Origin: Streptomyces sp. 549
GTDB lineage: Bacteria > Actinomycetota > Actinomycetes > Streptomycetales > Streptomycetaceae
Assembly: GCF_030124175.1 (NCBI RefSeq)
Contig: NZ_JASKMT010000014.1
Span: forward strand, 62,001 to 126,000
Length of the DNA: 64,000 nucleotides
Direction: 5' to 3'
Shown: in pieces, positions 55,931-64,000 of the stretch
How positions within the stretch are numbered: position 1 is the first letter of the stretch
Layout of the letters: every line of letters begins with the position of its first letter
Notes under the pieces: model-generated
Seen by the model: only the letters and a program-made list of their open reading frames with translations
Databases searched by the model: none
What the model was told of the DNA's origin: nothing
Program-made: the position numbers and the translations under genes

Positions 55931-56435
55931 CCGAGCCGCCCTCGTCGGGGGCGAGGCCGGCAACGTCCAGCTCGCCCAGCAGGTAGACGTGCACACCGCC
56001 GGCCGCCGCCAGCGAGGCCAGCAGCCTGGCCAGTTCGGGGGGCGCGTCGCCCAGCGCGCGGGTCCGGGCGTCCGCGGTGCGGCGCTCGGCGGCGACCAGC
56101 GCGGCCACCGCGTCCGCCGGCACCGCGGGCACCGACGGCGGCTCCCCGGCGCGTTCGCGCCCGCCGACCGCCCGAAGGTGCGCGGCGACGCTGCCGCGCA
56201 GCGCCGCCAGCGGTCCGGCGAGCGCCGGGTGGGCGGCGGTGGTGGCGTCGTAGCGGCCCAGCAGGGCCGCGCTCTGCCGCGCGGCGCTCTGCCGCAGGCG
56301 CCGCGCCGGCGCCGCCCGTTCGGCCTGGGCGCGCTGCGCGGCGGGGTCCCTGCTGCCCGAACAGCCGGCGAGCAGCGCGGCGGCTCCGGCAGCACCCGCG
56401 GCCAGCAGGCTCCGTCGAGGCGGATCGAGTGCCAC
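55923..56435 (-). CDS. Lipoprotein paired with the ferritin-like protein
   Basis: A 170-residue lipoprotein: RRSLLAAGAAGAAALLAGC with the lipid-anchored Cys25 and an adjacent Ser-Gly-Ser. The mature part is helical and Ala/Arg-rich with a conserved-looking end GGVHVYLLGELDVAGL. GTG start at 56435. Overlaps the DUF4439 gene and diverges from rimP. Function unknown. The pairing suggests the two helical bundles work together at the membrane. Confidence 0.78.
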   Translation of the reverse strand: MALDPPRRSLLAAGAAGAAALLAGCSGSRDPAAQRAQAERAAPARRLRQSAARQSAALLGRYDATTAAHPALAGPLAALRGSVAAHLRAVGGRERAGEPPSVPAVPADAVAALVAAERRTADARTRALGDAPPELARLLASLAAAGGVHVYLLGELDVAGLAPDEGGSDG

Positions 56436-56723
56436 GGGTCACTCCATCGGGATAAAAGATCAGCAGGTGAGCGCGGTGTCAGAACAAGTGATCACCGTTT
56501 GGTGAGAGTACCCGCAGGGTACGCGCGCACCGAAGGCCAGGCCCGGCGTGCCGGACACGGCACCCGTGCGGCGGCACGGTCGGCGCAGTCCCCGGCAGGC
56601 GCTAGGCTTGACCGGGCACGCCAGAGCCCCCGCACACCGTCGGGGCGACGCCTTCGGAGCGACCTGGCGGGCAGACCCACGTACCAGTCCCACAACAGCA
56701 CACGCGGCCGAGGAGTCACCCGG

Positions 56724-57317
56724 ATGAGCACGACCCAGATCGAGAGGCTGCGCGCGCTGGTCGAACCGCTCGCTTCCGAGCGGGGGCTGGACCTCGAGGA
56801 ACTGGGCGTGAGTCCGGCCGGCAAGCGCCGCGTACTGCGGGTGGTCGTCGACTCCGACGAGGGCGTGCAGCTGGACACCTGCGCCGAACTCAGCCGCGAC
56901 GTGTCCGCCGCCCTGGACGAGGACGACGTGATGGGCGGCCAGCCCTACACCCTGGAAGTCACCTCTCCCGGCGCCGACCGGCCGCTCAGCGAGCCGCGGC
57001 ACTACCGCCGCGCCGTCGGCCGGTTGGTCGCGTTCCACCTGCACGAGGGCGGCGAGCTGACCGCGCGGATCACCGCGGTCGACGACGAGGGGCTCGACGT
57101 CGAGGTCCCCGGAGTCAAGGGCCGCAAGCCCACCGCCCGGCGGATCGCCTTCGACGGAGTCGCCAGGGCCCGGGTGGAGATCGAGTTCAACCGCAAGGCG
57201 CCGGCCGACGCAGACGACGCTGCCGCAGACCCCGAGAACGCCGAGAGCGGCAAGAACATCAAGAACGTCAGGAACGTCAGGAACGTCAGGAACACCGAGA
57301 ACGAAGAGGAGGCGTAG
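56724..57317 (+). CDS. rimP: Ribosome maturation factor RimP
   Basis: A 197-residue 30S assembly factor. The N-terminal domain covers residues 1-85 ([19 protein letters not shown]) and the C-terminal SH3-like domain about 90-160. [14 protein letters not shown] is the family signature. After about residue 165 is an added tail with four tandem near-repeats of KNVRN type ending in an acidic run. ATG at 56724. The gene is followed by nusA after 2 nt. Confidence 0.94.
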   Translation: MSTTQIERLRALVEPLASERGLDLEELGVSPAGKRRVLRVVVDSDEGVQLDTCAELSRDVSAALDEDDVMGGQPYTLEVTSPGADRPLSEPRHYRRAVGRLVAFHLHEGGELTARITAVDDEGLDVEVPGVKGRKPTARRIAFDGVARARVEIEFNRKAPADADDAAADPENAESGKNIKNVRNVRNVRNTENEEEA

Positions 57318-57319
57318 TC

Positions 57320-58321
57320 GTGGACATCGACATGAGTGCCCTGCGGGGACTGGTCCGGGAGAAGGAGATCTCCTTCGGACTGCTCGTGGAAGCGATCGAA
57401 TCGGCTCTCCTCATCGCGTACCACCGCACCGAGGGAAGCCGCCGCCGCGCCCGCGTGGAGCTGGACCGCGAGACCGGTCACGTCACGGTGTGGGCCAAGG
57501 AGGACACCGGCCCGTCCGGCGACGTCGAGGAGGGCCAGGAGCCCCGCGAGTTCGACGACACCCCCTCGGGCTTCGGCCGGATCGCCGCCTCCACGGCCAA
57601 GCAGGTCATCCTGCAGCGCCTGCGGGACGCCGAGGAGGAGATCACCCTCGGCGAGTACGCGGGCCGGGAGGGCGACATCGTCACCGGCGTCGTCCAGCAG
57701 GGCCGCGATCCCAAGAGCGTGCTGGTCGACATCGGCCGGCTGGAGGCCATCCTGCCGCCGCAGGAGCAGGTCCCGGGCGAGGACTACAGCCACGGCACCC
57801 GGCTGCGCAGCTACGTGGTCCGCGTCGCCAAGGGCGTGCGCGGCCCGTCGGTGACGCTCTCGCGCACCCACCCCAACCTGGTGCGCAAGCTGTTCGCCCT
57901 GGAGGTGCCGGAGATCGCCGACGGTTCCGTCGAGATCGCCGCGATCGCCCGGGAGGCAGGCCACCGCACCAAGATCGCCGTGCGGTCCACCCGCTCCGGA
58001 CTCAACGCCAAGGGCGCCTGCATCGGCCCGATGGGCGGCCGGGTCCGCAACGTGATGGCGGAGCTGCAGGGCGAGAAGATCGACATCGTCGACTGGTCGG
58101 ACGACCCCGCCGACCTCGTGGGCAACGCGCTGTCGCCCGCTCGGGTGAACAAGGTGGAGATCGTCGACCTGGCCGCGCGGTCCGCGCGGGTCACCGTTCC
58201 CGACTACCAGCTGTCGCTGGCCATCGGCAAGGAGGGCCAGAACGCGCGACTCGCCGCCCGGCTCACCGGATGGCGTATCGACATCAGGCCCGACGAGGAG
58301 TCGGCCTCCCAGCCGTCCTGA
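57320..58321 (+). CDS. nusA: Transcription termination/antitermination protein NusA
   Basis: A 333-residue NusA. N-terminal RNA-polymerase-binding domain about 1-110, S1 domain about 115-190 ([21 protein letters not shown]), then two KH domains (ARMAV-type [13 protein letters not shown] and [19 protein letters not shown]). Lacks the C-terminal acidic repeats of E. coli NusA, as in other actinomycetes. GTG at 57320 with GAGGAGG upstream. Confidence 0.96.
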   Translation: MDIDMSALRGLVREKEISFGLLVEAIESALLIAYHRTEGSRRRARVELDRETGHVTVWAKEDTGPSGDVEEGQEPREFDDTPSGFGRIAASTAKQVILQRLRDAEEEITLGEYAGREGDIVTGVVQQGRDPKSVLVDIGRLEAILPPQEQVPGEDYSHGTRLRSYVVRVAKGVRGPSVTLSRTHPNLVRKLFALEVPEIADGSVEIAAIAREAGHRTKIAVRSTRSGLNAKGACIGPMGGRVRNVMAELQGEKIDIVDWSDDPADLVGNALSPARVNKVEIVDLAARSARVTVPDYQLSLAIGKEGQNARLAARLTGWRIDIRPDEESASQPS

Positions 58322-58365
58322 CGGCCGGACGAGCCTGTGAAGGCCTACGACAACCAGTGACGAAC

Positions 58366-58390
58366 GCGGCCGGCGCCAACCGCCGGCCGC
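58366..58390 (+). terminator. Hairpin after nusA
   Basis: GCGGCCGGC (58366-58374) pairs perfectly with GCCGGCCGC (58382-58390) with a 7-nt loop, 45 nt after the nusA stop. It may end or attenuate rimP-nusA transcription before ylxR. Confidence 0.65.
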
Positions 58391-58442
58391 ATCCGTGACC
58401 GCGCCTCCTCGCCCCGGCTGGGGAGCCGGTCGCACGGGGAGG

Positions 58443-58448
58443 TAGACT
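58443..58448 (+). promoter_or_regulatory. Possible -10 element close to the ylxR start
   Basis: TAGACT lies 4 nt before the ylxR GTG. If it is a -10 box, transcription would begin at or near the start codon, giving a leaderless or nearly leaderless mRNA. A GGGGAGG at 58436-58442 offers a conventional ribosome site instead. Confidence 0.35.
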
Positions 58449-58452
58449 TAAC

Positions 58453-58740
58453 GTGTCTGGCCGGACGCACACCCCGGGATGCCCCGAGCGCACTTGCGTG
58501 GGCTGTCGGAAGCATGCGGCCAAGGCCGAGCTACTGCGTGTGGTGCTGATCGACGGTCGCTGTATCCCCGATCTTCGCGGTACGCTGCCCGGCCGGGGTG
58601 CTTACGTGCACCCTGATCCAGCCTGTCTCGACCTGGCGGTCCGCCGCCGGGCGTTCCCGAGGGCCTTCCGGCACAAGGGGACCCGAGGTCCGCTCGACAC
58701 CGCGGAAGTCCGCCGGTGCGTGGAACAGGCACAACCGTAA
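58453..58740 (+). CDS. ylxR: YlxR/DUF448 RNA-binding protein
   Basis: A 95-residue protein of the YlxR family, typically found between nusA and infB. The family core RTCVGCRK and the later LPGRGAYVHPDPACL are present. The family binds RNA and has been linked to RNase P and nucleoid regulation in firmicutes. Its role here is unproven. GTG at 58453. Confidence 0.9.
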   Translation: MSGRTHTPGCPERTCVGCRKHAAKAELLRVVLIDGRCIPDLRGTLPGRGAYVHPDPACLDLAVRRRAFPRAFRHKGTRGPLDTAEVRRCVEQAQP

Positions 58741-58804
58741 GACGCTCCGCACGGAACCCCGTGCCGGAGAGGTACCTCGCGAGTCGGAAGTAGGTCGAGA
58801 TTGC

Positions 58805-58837
58805 GATGAGCACTCGATGAGTACGCGATGAGTACGC
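58805..58837. repeat. Three tandem 11-bp repeats between ylxR and infB
   Basis: GATGAGCACTC (58805-58815), GATGAGTACGC (58816-58826) and GATGAGTACGC (58827-58837) are tandem copies. They lie in the 153-nt leader upstream of infB. Each contains an ATGAG that could form a very short open frame. Confidence 0.75.
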
Positions 58838-58893
58838 CCATGCACAAGTAGCGAAGGTCCGGCGGACACGACCCCGGACCATAGAGGAGCGAA

Positions 58894-61800
58894 GTGGCTA
58901 AGGTCCGGGTATACGAGCTCGCCAAAGAGCTTGGAGTGGAAAGCAAGGTCGTCATGGCCAAGCTCCAAGATCTGGGTGAATTCGTCCGTTCGGCGTCCTC
59001 GACGATCGAGGCGCCTGTTGTCCGCAAGCTGACCGACGCGTTCGGCGCCGGCAGTGGCGCCGGTGGCGCCAAGAAGTCCGCCGCCAGGCCGGCGGCGCCC
59101 AAGCCGGGGAGCGCCCCCAAGCCGGGTGCACCGCGTCCGGCCGCCCCTGAGGCGACCGCGCCCCGTCCGGGCGCCCCGCGTCCCGGCTCCGCAGCGCCGA
59201 AGCCGGGCGGGCCCCGCCCGGCCGCCGCAGAGCCGGAAGCCCCGAAGAGCAGTGCCCCCAAGCCGGGTGGCCCGGCGCCCGCCGCGGCGCCCCGCCCCGG
59301 CGCGCGTCCCGGCCCGGCCAAGCCGGAGTTCACCGCTCCGCCCTCGGCCCCGACCCCCCCGGCCGCCCAGCCTCCGGCAGCTCCGCGCCCCGCCGCGGCG
59401 AAGCCCGGAGCGCCGCGGCCCAGCGGTCAGAAGCCCGGTGGCCCCAAGCCCGGCGGCGCTCGCCCGTCCGGCCCGCGCCCCGGCAACAACCCGTTCACCT
59501 CCGGTGGTTCCACCGGCATGGCCCGCCCCCAGGCCCCCCGGCCCGGCGGCGCGCCCAAGCCCGGCGGCGCCCGCCCCGGCGGTCCCAGCGGTCCGAGCCA
59601 GGGCGGTCCCCGCCCGCAGGCCCCGGGCGGCAACCGCGCCACTCCCGGCAGCATGCCCCGCCCGCAGGGCGGTGGCGCCGGAGCCGGTGGTCCCCGTCCC
59701 GGAGGCGGTGGCGGTGGCAACCGCCCCAACCCGGGCATGATGCCGCAGCGTCCTGCTGCCGGTCCCCGTCCCGGCCCCGGCCGCGGCGGTCCCGGCGGCG
59801 GCGCGGGTCGTCCCGGCGGCGGCCCCGGCGGTCGTCCCGGTGGCGGCGGCGGCGCGGGTCGTCCCGGTGGCGGCGGCGGTTTCGCCGGCCGTCCGGCCGG
59901 TCCCGGCGGCGGTGGCGGCGGTTTCGCCGGCCGTCCCGGTGGTCCCGGTGGCGGTCGTCCCGGTTTCGCCGGTCGTCCCGGTGGTCCCGGACGCGGTGGC
60001 ACGCAGGGCGCCTTCGGCCGCCCCGGCGGTCCGGCGCGTCGTGGCCGCAAGTCGAAGCGGCAGCGGCGCCAGGAGTACGAGGCCATGCAGGCCCCGTCGG
60101 TCGGCGGCGTGATGCTGCCGCGCGGCAAGGGCGAGACCGTCCGGCTGTCGCGCGGTGCGTCGCTCACCGACTTCGCGGAGAAGATCAACGCCAACCCGGC
60201 GTCGCTGGTCCAGGTCATGTTCAACCTGGGCGAGATGGTCACCGCCACGCAGTCGGTGCCGGACGAGACGCTGCACCTCCTCGGCGAGGAGATGAACTAC
60301 GTCGTCCAGATCGTCAGCCCGGAGGAGGAGGACCGCGAGCTTCTCGGTTCCTTCGACATCGAGTTCGGCGAGGACGAGGGTGGCGAGGAAGCACTCGTCG
60401 TCCGTCCGCCGGTGGTCACCGTCATGGGTCACGTCGACCACGGCAAGACCCGCCTGCTGGACGCGATCCGCAAGACCAACGTCATCGAGGGCGAAGCCGG
60501 CGGCATCACCCAGCACATCGGTGCCTACCAGGCCCGTACCGAGGTCAACGGCGAAGAGCGCAAGATCACCTTCATCGACACCCCCGGTCACGAGGCGTTC
60601 ACCGCCATGCGTGCCCGCGGTGCCAAGTCGACCGACATCGCGATCCTCGTGGTGGCGGCCAACGACGGTGTCATGCCGCAGACCGTCGAGGCGCTGAACC
60701 ACGCCAAGGCGGCCGGCGTGCCGATCGTGGTCGCGGTCAACAAGATCGACGTCGAGGGTGCCGACCCGACGAAGGTGCGCGGTCAGCTCACCGAGTTCGG
60801 GCTCGTGGCCGAGGAGTACGGCGGCGACACCATGTTCGTCGACATCTCCGCCAAGCAGGACCTGCACATCGACAGCCTGCTGGAGGCCGTGGTCCTCACC
60901 GCGGACGCCTCGCTCGACCTGCGCGCCAACCCGGAGCAGGACGCCCAGGGCATCGCCATCGAGGCCCACCTGGACCGCGGTCGCGGTGCGGTGGCCACGG
61001 TGCTGGTCCAGCGCGGAACGCTGCGGGTCGGCGACACGATGGTCGTCGGCGACGCCTACGGCCGCGTCCGGGCCATGCTCGACGACAAGGGCGCCAACAT
61101 CACCGAGGCCGGTCCCTCGACCCCGGTGCTGGTCCTTGGTATGACCAACGTCCCCGGTGCGGGTGACAACTTCCTGGTGGTGGACGAGGACCGTACGGCC
61201 CGTCAGATCGCCGAGAAGCGCGCCGCCCGTGAGCGCAACGCCGCGTTCGCCAAGCGCACCCGCCGGGTGTCGCTGGAGGACCTGGACAAGGTGCTCAAGG
61301 CCGGCCAGGTCGAGCAGCTCAACCTCATCATCAAGGGCGACGCGTCCGGTTCGGTGGAGGCTCTCGAGTCCTCGCTGCTCCAGCTCGACGTCGGCGAAGA
61401 GGTCGACATCCGGGTGCTGCACCGCGGTGTGGGTGCGGTCACCGAGTCGGACATCAACCTCGCGTCCGGCTCCGACGCCATCGTCATCGGCTTCAACGTC
61501 CGCGCCGAGGGGCGCGCGACGCAGATGGCCGAGCGCGAAGGCGTGGACGTGCGCTACTACTCGGTCATCTACCAGGCGATCGAGGAGATCGAGGCGGCCC
61601 TGAAGGGCATGCTGAAGCCGGAGTACGAAGAGGTCGAGCTCGGCACGGCGGAGATCCGCGAGATCTTCCGCTCCTCCAAGCTCGGCAACATCGCGGGTGT
61701 GCTCATCCGCTCCGGCGAGGTCAAGCGCAACACCAAGGCCCGTCTCATCCGCGACGGCAAGGTCGTCGCGGAGAGCCTCAACATCGTGGGCCTGCGGCGC

Positions 61801-61926
61801 TTCAAGGACGACGTCACCGAGATCCGGGAAGGCTTCGAGGGCGGTATCAACCTCGGCAGCTTCAACGACATCAAGATCGACGACGTCATCGCCACCTACG
61901 AGATGCGGGAGAAGCCGCGCGGCTGA
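58894..61926 (+). CDS. infB: Translation initiation factor IF-2
   Basis: A 1010-residue GTPase that brings fMet-tRNA to the 30S subunit. IF2N domain at residues 1-50 ([16 protein letters not shown]). Residues about 55-385 are a Gly/Pro/Arg/Ala low-complexity region (GGPGGR, RPGG). The G domain starts near 510 with GHVDHGKT (G1), DTPGHEAFT (G3) and NKID (G4). C-terminal domains C1 and C2 follow. GTG at 58894 with GAGGAGC upstream. Longer than E. coli IF-2 because of the low-complexity region. Confidence 0.97.
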   Translation: MAKVRVYELAKELGVESKVVMAKLQDLGEFVRSASSTIEAPVVRKLTDAFGAGSGAGGAKKSAARPAAPKPGSAPKPGAPRPAAPEATAPRPGAPRPGSAAPKPGGPRPAAAEPEAPKSSAPKPGGPAPAAAPRPGARPGPAKPEFTAPPSAPTPPAAQPPAAPRPAAAKPGAPRPSGQKPGGPKPGGARPSGPRPGNNPFTSGGSTGMARPQAPRPGGAPKPGGARPGGPSGPSQGGPRPQAPGGNRATPGSMPRPQGGGAGAGGPRPGGGGGGNRPNPGMMPQRPAAGPRPGPGRGGPGGGAGRPGGGPGGRPGGGGGAGRPGGGGGFAGRPAGPGGGGGGFAGRPGGPGGGRPGFAGRPGGPGRGGTQGAFGRPGGPARRGRKSKRQRRQEYEAMQAPSVGGVMLPRGKGETVRLSRGASLTDFAEKINANPASLVQVMFNLGEMVTATQSVPDETLHLLGEEMNYVVQIVSPEEEDRELLGSFDIEFGEDEGGEEALVVRPPVVTVMGHVDHGKTRLLDAIRKTNVIEGEAGGITQHIGAYQARTEVNGEERKITFIDTPGHEAFTAMRARGAKSTDIAILVVAANDGVMPQTVEALNHAKAAGVPIVVAVNKIDVEGADPTKVRGQLTEFGLVAEEYGGDTMFVDISAKQDLHIDSLLEAVVLTADASLDLRANPEQDAQGIAIEAHLDRGRGAVATVLVQRGTLRVGDTMVVGDAYGRVRAMLDDKGANITEAGPSTPVLVLGMTNVPGAGDNFLVVDEDRTARQIAEKRAARERNAAFAKRTRRVSLEDLDKVLKAGQVEQLNLIIKGDASGSVEALESSLLQLDVGEEVDIRVLHRGVGAVTESDINLASGSDAIVIGFNVRAEGRATQMAEREGVDVRYYSVIYQAIEEIEAALKGMLKPEYEEVELGTAEIREIFRSSKLGNIAGVLIRSGEVKRNTKARLIRDGKVVAESLNIVGLRRFKDDVTEIREGFEGGINLGSFNDIKIDDVIATYEMREKPRG

Positions 61927-61947
61927 TCCACGCACAGCGGTGACACA

Positions 61948-62026
61948 CCGGGCCGGCGGGCGGGGCGGAGACGCCCCGCCCGCCGGCCCGGGCCGCTTTC
62001 CCCGGCCCCGCCGGGGAGCGGGAAAC
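61948..62026 (+). terminator. Very strong terminator after infB, followed by a second hairpin
   Basis: A perfect 20-bp stem: 61948-61967 with 61972-61991 around GAGA. A second hairpin (61994-62026, CCCCGG with CCGGGG and outer TTTCCC with GGGAAA) follows. It separates infB from the DUF503-rbfA-truB group. Confidence 0.85.
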
Positions 62027-62115
62027 GGCGTCGATCACCACGGCCGTTGCGTGTACCGTTTGAAGGTATCCACGTACGGACGAGGCCTCACGGGTCGGCA
62101 CTGACCCGCAACCGC

Positions 62116-62412
62116 ATGTACACAGGGACACTGTCCTTCGACCTGCTGCTCGGCGACGTCCGCTCGCTGAAGCAGAAGCGCTCCGCCGTCCGCCCGATCA
62201 TCGCCGAGCTGCAACGCAGGTACGCGGTGAGCGCGGCGGAGGTCGGGGACCAGGACCTCCACCGCCGGGCCCGTATCGGCCTGGCCGCGGTGTCGGGGGA
62301 CGCCGCACACCTCGCCGACGTGCTCGACCACTGCGAGCGGCTGGTCGCCTCCCGCCCGGAGGTGGAACTGCTGGCCGTCCGCAGACGGTTCCACGGCGAT
62401 GACGACGAGTAG
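62116..62412 (+). CDS. DUF503 family protein
   Basis: A 98-residue protein of the DUF503 (YlxP-like) family that sits between infB and rbfA in many bacteria. The family N-terminus is MYTGTLSFDLLLGDVRSLK and a conserved KQKRS follows. It has a ferredoxin-like fold in known structures. Function unknown. ATG at 62116 chosen over the upstream in-frame start. Confidence 0.9.
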   Translation: MYTGTLSFDLLLGDVRSLKQKRSAVRPIIAELQRRYAVSAAEVGDQDLHRRARIGLAAVSGDAAHLADVLDHCERLVASRPEVELLAVRRRFHGDDDE

Positions 62413-62445
62413 CACGACCACCGAACGAACAGAGAGAGTGAGCGC

Positions 62446-62976
62446 ATGACCGACACCGCGCGGGCACGCAAGCTGGCTGACCGCATCCGGGTCGTCGTCG
62501 CGGAGACCCTCCAGCGACGCATCAAGGACCCGCGGCTCGGCTATGTGACGATCACCGACACCCGGGTCACCGGAGACCTGCGGGAGGCGACCGTCTTCTA
62601 CACGGTCTACGGCGACGAGGAGGAGCGCACCGCCTCCGCCGCGGCCCTGGAGTCCGCCAAGGGCGTGCTGCGTTCGGAGGTGGGCCGCCAGACCGGCGTG
62701 CGGTTCACCCCGTCGCTGGAGTTCGTCCCCGACGCCCTGCCGGAGAACGCCCGCACCATCACCGATCTGCTGGCGAAGGCGAAGGCCGCGGACGACCAGG
62801 TCCGCCAGGCGTCCTCCGGTGCGACCTACGCGGGGGAGGCCGACCCGTACCGCAAGCCCGACGAGGAGGCGGACGCCGACGAGGAGTCGGAGCCGGGCGA
62901 CTCGACGGGCACCGACTCGACGGGCACCGCCGGCGGCGGCGCCGCAGGCGGTCCGCAGCGCGACGGGGACGTCTGA
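62446..62976 (+). CDS. rbfA: Ribosome-binding factor A
   Basis: A 176-residue 30S maturation factor. The single KH-like domain covers about 5-120 ([27 protein letters not shown]). The last 50 residues are an acidic tail with repeated STGTD units. ATG at 62446 with GAGAGAGTGA upstream. The stop is 3 nt before truB. Confidence 0.95.
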   Translation: MTDTARARKLADRIRVVVAETLQRRIKDPRLGYVTITDTRVTGDLREATVFYTVYGDEEERTASAAALESAKGVLRSEVGRQTGVRFTPSLEFVPDALPENARTITDLLAKAKAADDQVRQASSGATYAGEADPYRKPDEEADADEESEPGDSTGTDSTGTAGGGAAGGPQRDGDV

Positions 62977-62979
62977 GCC

Positions 62980-64000
62980 GTGGCACAGCAGCAGCACGCC
63001 GCTGGACCCGCCGCCGGCCCCGCGTCGTCCGGCCCCGGGCCGGACGACGCCCCGGCCACGCCGCCGGCCCCGTCCGCCGAGCTGTCGGGCGCCGTCGAGC
63101 CGTCGGCTGGTTCCGAGCCGTCGGGCGGCGGTGAGCCTGCCGACAGCGGTGAGCCGGCGCCGTCCCGTCCGGCTGCCGCGTCCCGCGCGGCCGGACGGCC
63201 CCGGACGGGCGGCGGCCGTCCGCCCCGCGGCAAGGGGCGGTCGACGGGCGACAGCGGGCCGGACGGCCTGCTGGTGGTGGACAAGCCGGCCGGCTTCACC
63301 TCCCACGACGTGGTCGCCAAGATGCGCGGCATCGCCCGCACCCGTCGCGTCGGGCACGCCGGGACGCTGGACCCGATGGCCACCGGGGTGCTGGTGCTCG
63401 GCCTCGGCCGGGGCACCAAGCTGCTCGGACACCTCGCCCTGACCGAGAAGGAGTACGTCGCCACCATCCGCCTCGGGCAGACCACCGTCACCGACGACGC
63501 GGAGGGCGAGACCACCGCGTCCGTCCCGGCCACCGGCATCGACCGGAAGGCCGTCGACGCCGCGGTCGCCGCCCAGACGGGCGCCATCCTCCAGGTCCCT
63601 TCGAAGGTCAGCGCCATCAAGGTGGACGGAAAGCGGTCCTACACCCGTGTGCGCGAGGGCGAGGAGTTCGAACTGCCGGCCCGCCCGGTGACGGTCTCCG
63701 CCTTCCTGGTGCACGACGTGCGCGAGCAGACCGCCGACGACGGCACGCCCGTGCTGGACCTGCTGGTCTCCCTGGTCTGCTCGTCCGGCACGTACGTACG
63801 GGCCATCGCCCGCGACATCGGGGCGGCGCTCGGCGTCGGCGGCCACCTGACGGCGCTGCGGCGCACACGGGTCGGCCCGTACGGCGTCGGCACCGCCCGC
63901 ACCCTGGAACAGCTCCAGGAGGAACTGTCGCCGATGCCGCTGAACGAGGCAGCGGCGAAGGCGTTCCCCCGTTGGGACGTGGGGGAGCGGCAGGCGCAGC
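62980..64000 (+). CDS. truB: tRNA pseudouridine(55) synthase TruB, partial (runs off the window)
   Basis: At least 340 residues, 3' end beyond the window. The catalytic Asp is in [28 protein letters not shown] starts the conserved domain and [12 protein letters not shown] the later PUA-side motif. The GTG at 62980 gives a Pro/Gly/Ser-rich N-terminal extension of about 85 residues before the usual start. The frame supports it but an internal start near DGLLVVDK (around 63260) is possible. Makes pseudouridine at U55 of tRNA. Confidence 0.9.
   Translation, partial: MAQQQHAAGPAAGPASSGPGPDDAPATPPAPSAELSGAVEPSAGSEPSGGGEPADSGEPAPSRPAAASRAAGRPRTGGGRPPRGKGRSTGDSGPDGLLVVDKPAGFTSHDVVAKMRGIARTRRVGHAGTLDPMATGVLVLGLGRGTKLLGHLALTEKEYVATIRLGQTTVTDDAEGETTASVPATGIDRKAVDAAVAAQTGAILQVPSKVSAIKVDGKRSYTRVREGEEFELPARPVTVSAFLVHDVREQTADDGTPVLDLLVSLVCSSGTYVRAIARDIGAALGVGGHLTALRRTRVGPYGVGTARTLEQLQEELSPMPLNEAAAKAFPRWDVGERQAQ

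Noticed and set aside
58531..61935. Long antisense open frame opposite infB (1134 codons)
   Set aside because: It is a shadow of infB. Stops are rare on the complement of GC-rich genes, and the translation is a mirror of the coding frame without family features.

Overview
The window is about 72% G+C, with strong GC bias at third codon positions, GTG/TTG starts and a WhiG-type sigma factor. It is a piece of a Streptomyces chromosome core, in the well-known order whiG, rpsB-tsf, pyrH-frr, cdsA, rlmN, then dxr-rseP-ispG, proS, rimP-nusA-ylxR-infB-rbfA-truB.

Layout. 0.3-1.9 kb: whiG (sporulation sigma factor) and a TetR regulator. 2.3-3.1 kb: an M23 peptidase on the minus strand with an unresolved 3' end. 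3.4-9.5 kb: ribosomal protein S2, EF-Ts, UMP kinase, ribosome recycling factor, CDP-diglyceride synthase and RlmN. 9.6-13.6 kb: a TPP riboswitch followed by a three-gene thiamine-type ABC transporter. 13.7-15.6 kb: a minus-strand ABC pair whose ATPase has degenerate motifs.

15.7-41.3 kb is dominated by polyamine and GABA catabolism. It holds a putrescine-type aminotransferase with its Lrp regulator, two gamma-aminobutyraldehyde-type dehydrogenases, a PotDABC-like uptake system with a linked FAD amine oxidoreductase, an APC permease, GabT, a PucR regulator and a succinate-semialdehyde-type dehydrogenase. Together these could take putrescine to GABA, then to succinate semialdehyde and succinate. 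Interspersed are an adenosine-deaminase family enzyme, a DUF4190-like membrane protein, a PAP2 phosphatase, a membrane ATPase, a decayed zinc-ribbon gene and a secreted M14 carboxypeptidase.

41.5-46.9 kb: an acyl-CoA dehydrogenase, then a minus-strand cassette that looks accessory: a WXG-like protein with a Pro/Ser hexapeptide repeat, a 757-residue protein whose 3' third drops sharply in G+C, and an overlapping low-G+C lipoprotein. This is the least ordinary part of the window and could be a type VII-secretion-associated or toxin-immunity-like module.

47.1-64 kb: isoprenoid genes (dxr, ispG) with the site-2 protease rseP between them, two GNAT acetyltransferases, proS, a kinase-fold protein that has lost metal-binding residues, a ferritin-like pair, and the rimP-nusA-ylxR-infB-DUF503-rbfA-truB translation/transcription cluster. 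truB runs off the right edge. Strong GC-rich hairpins mark most transcription-unit ends. No rRNA, tRNA, CRISPR array, transposase or integrase was seen.
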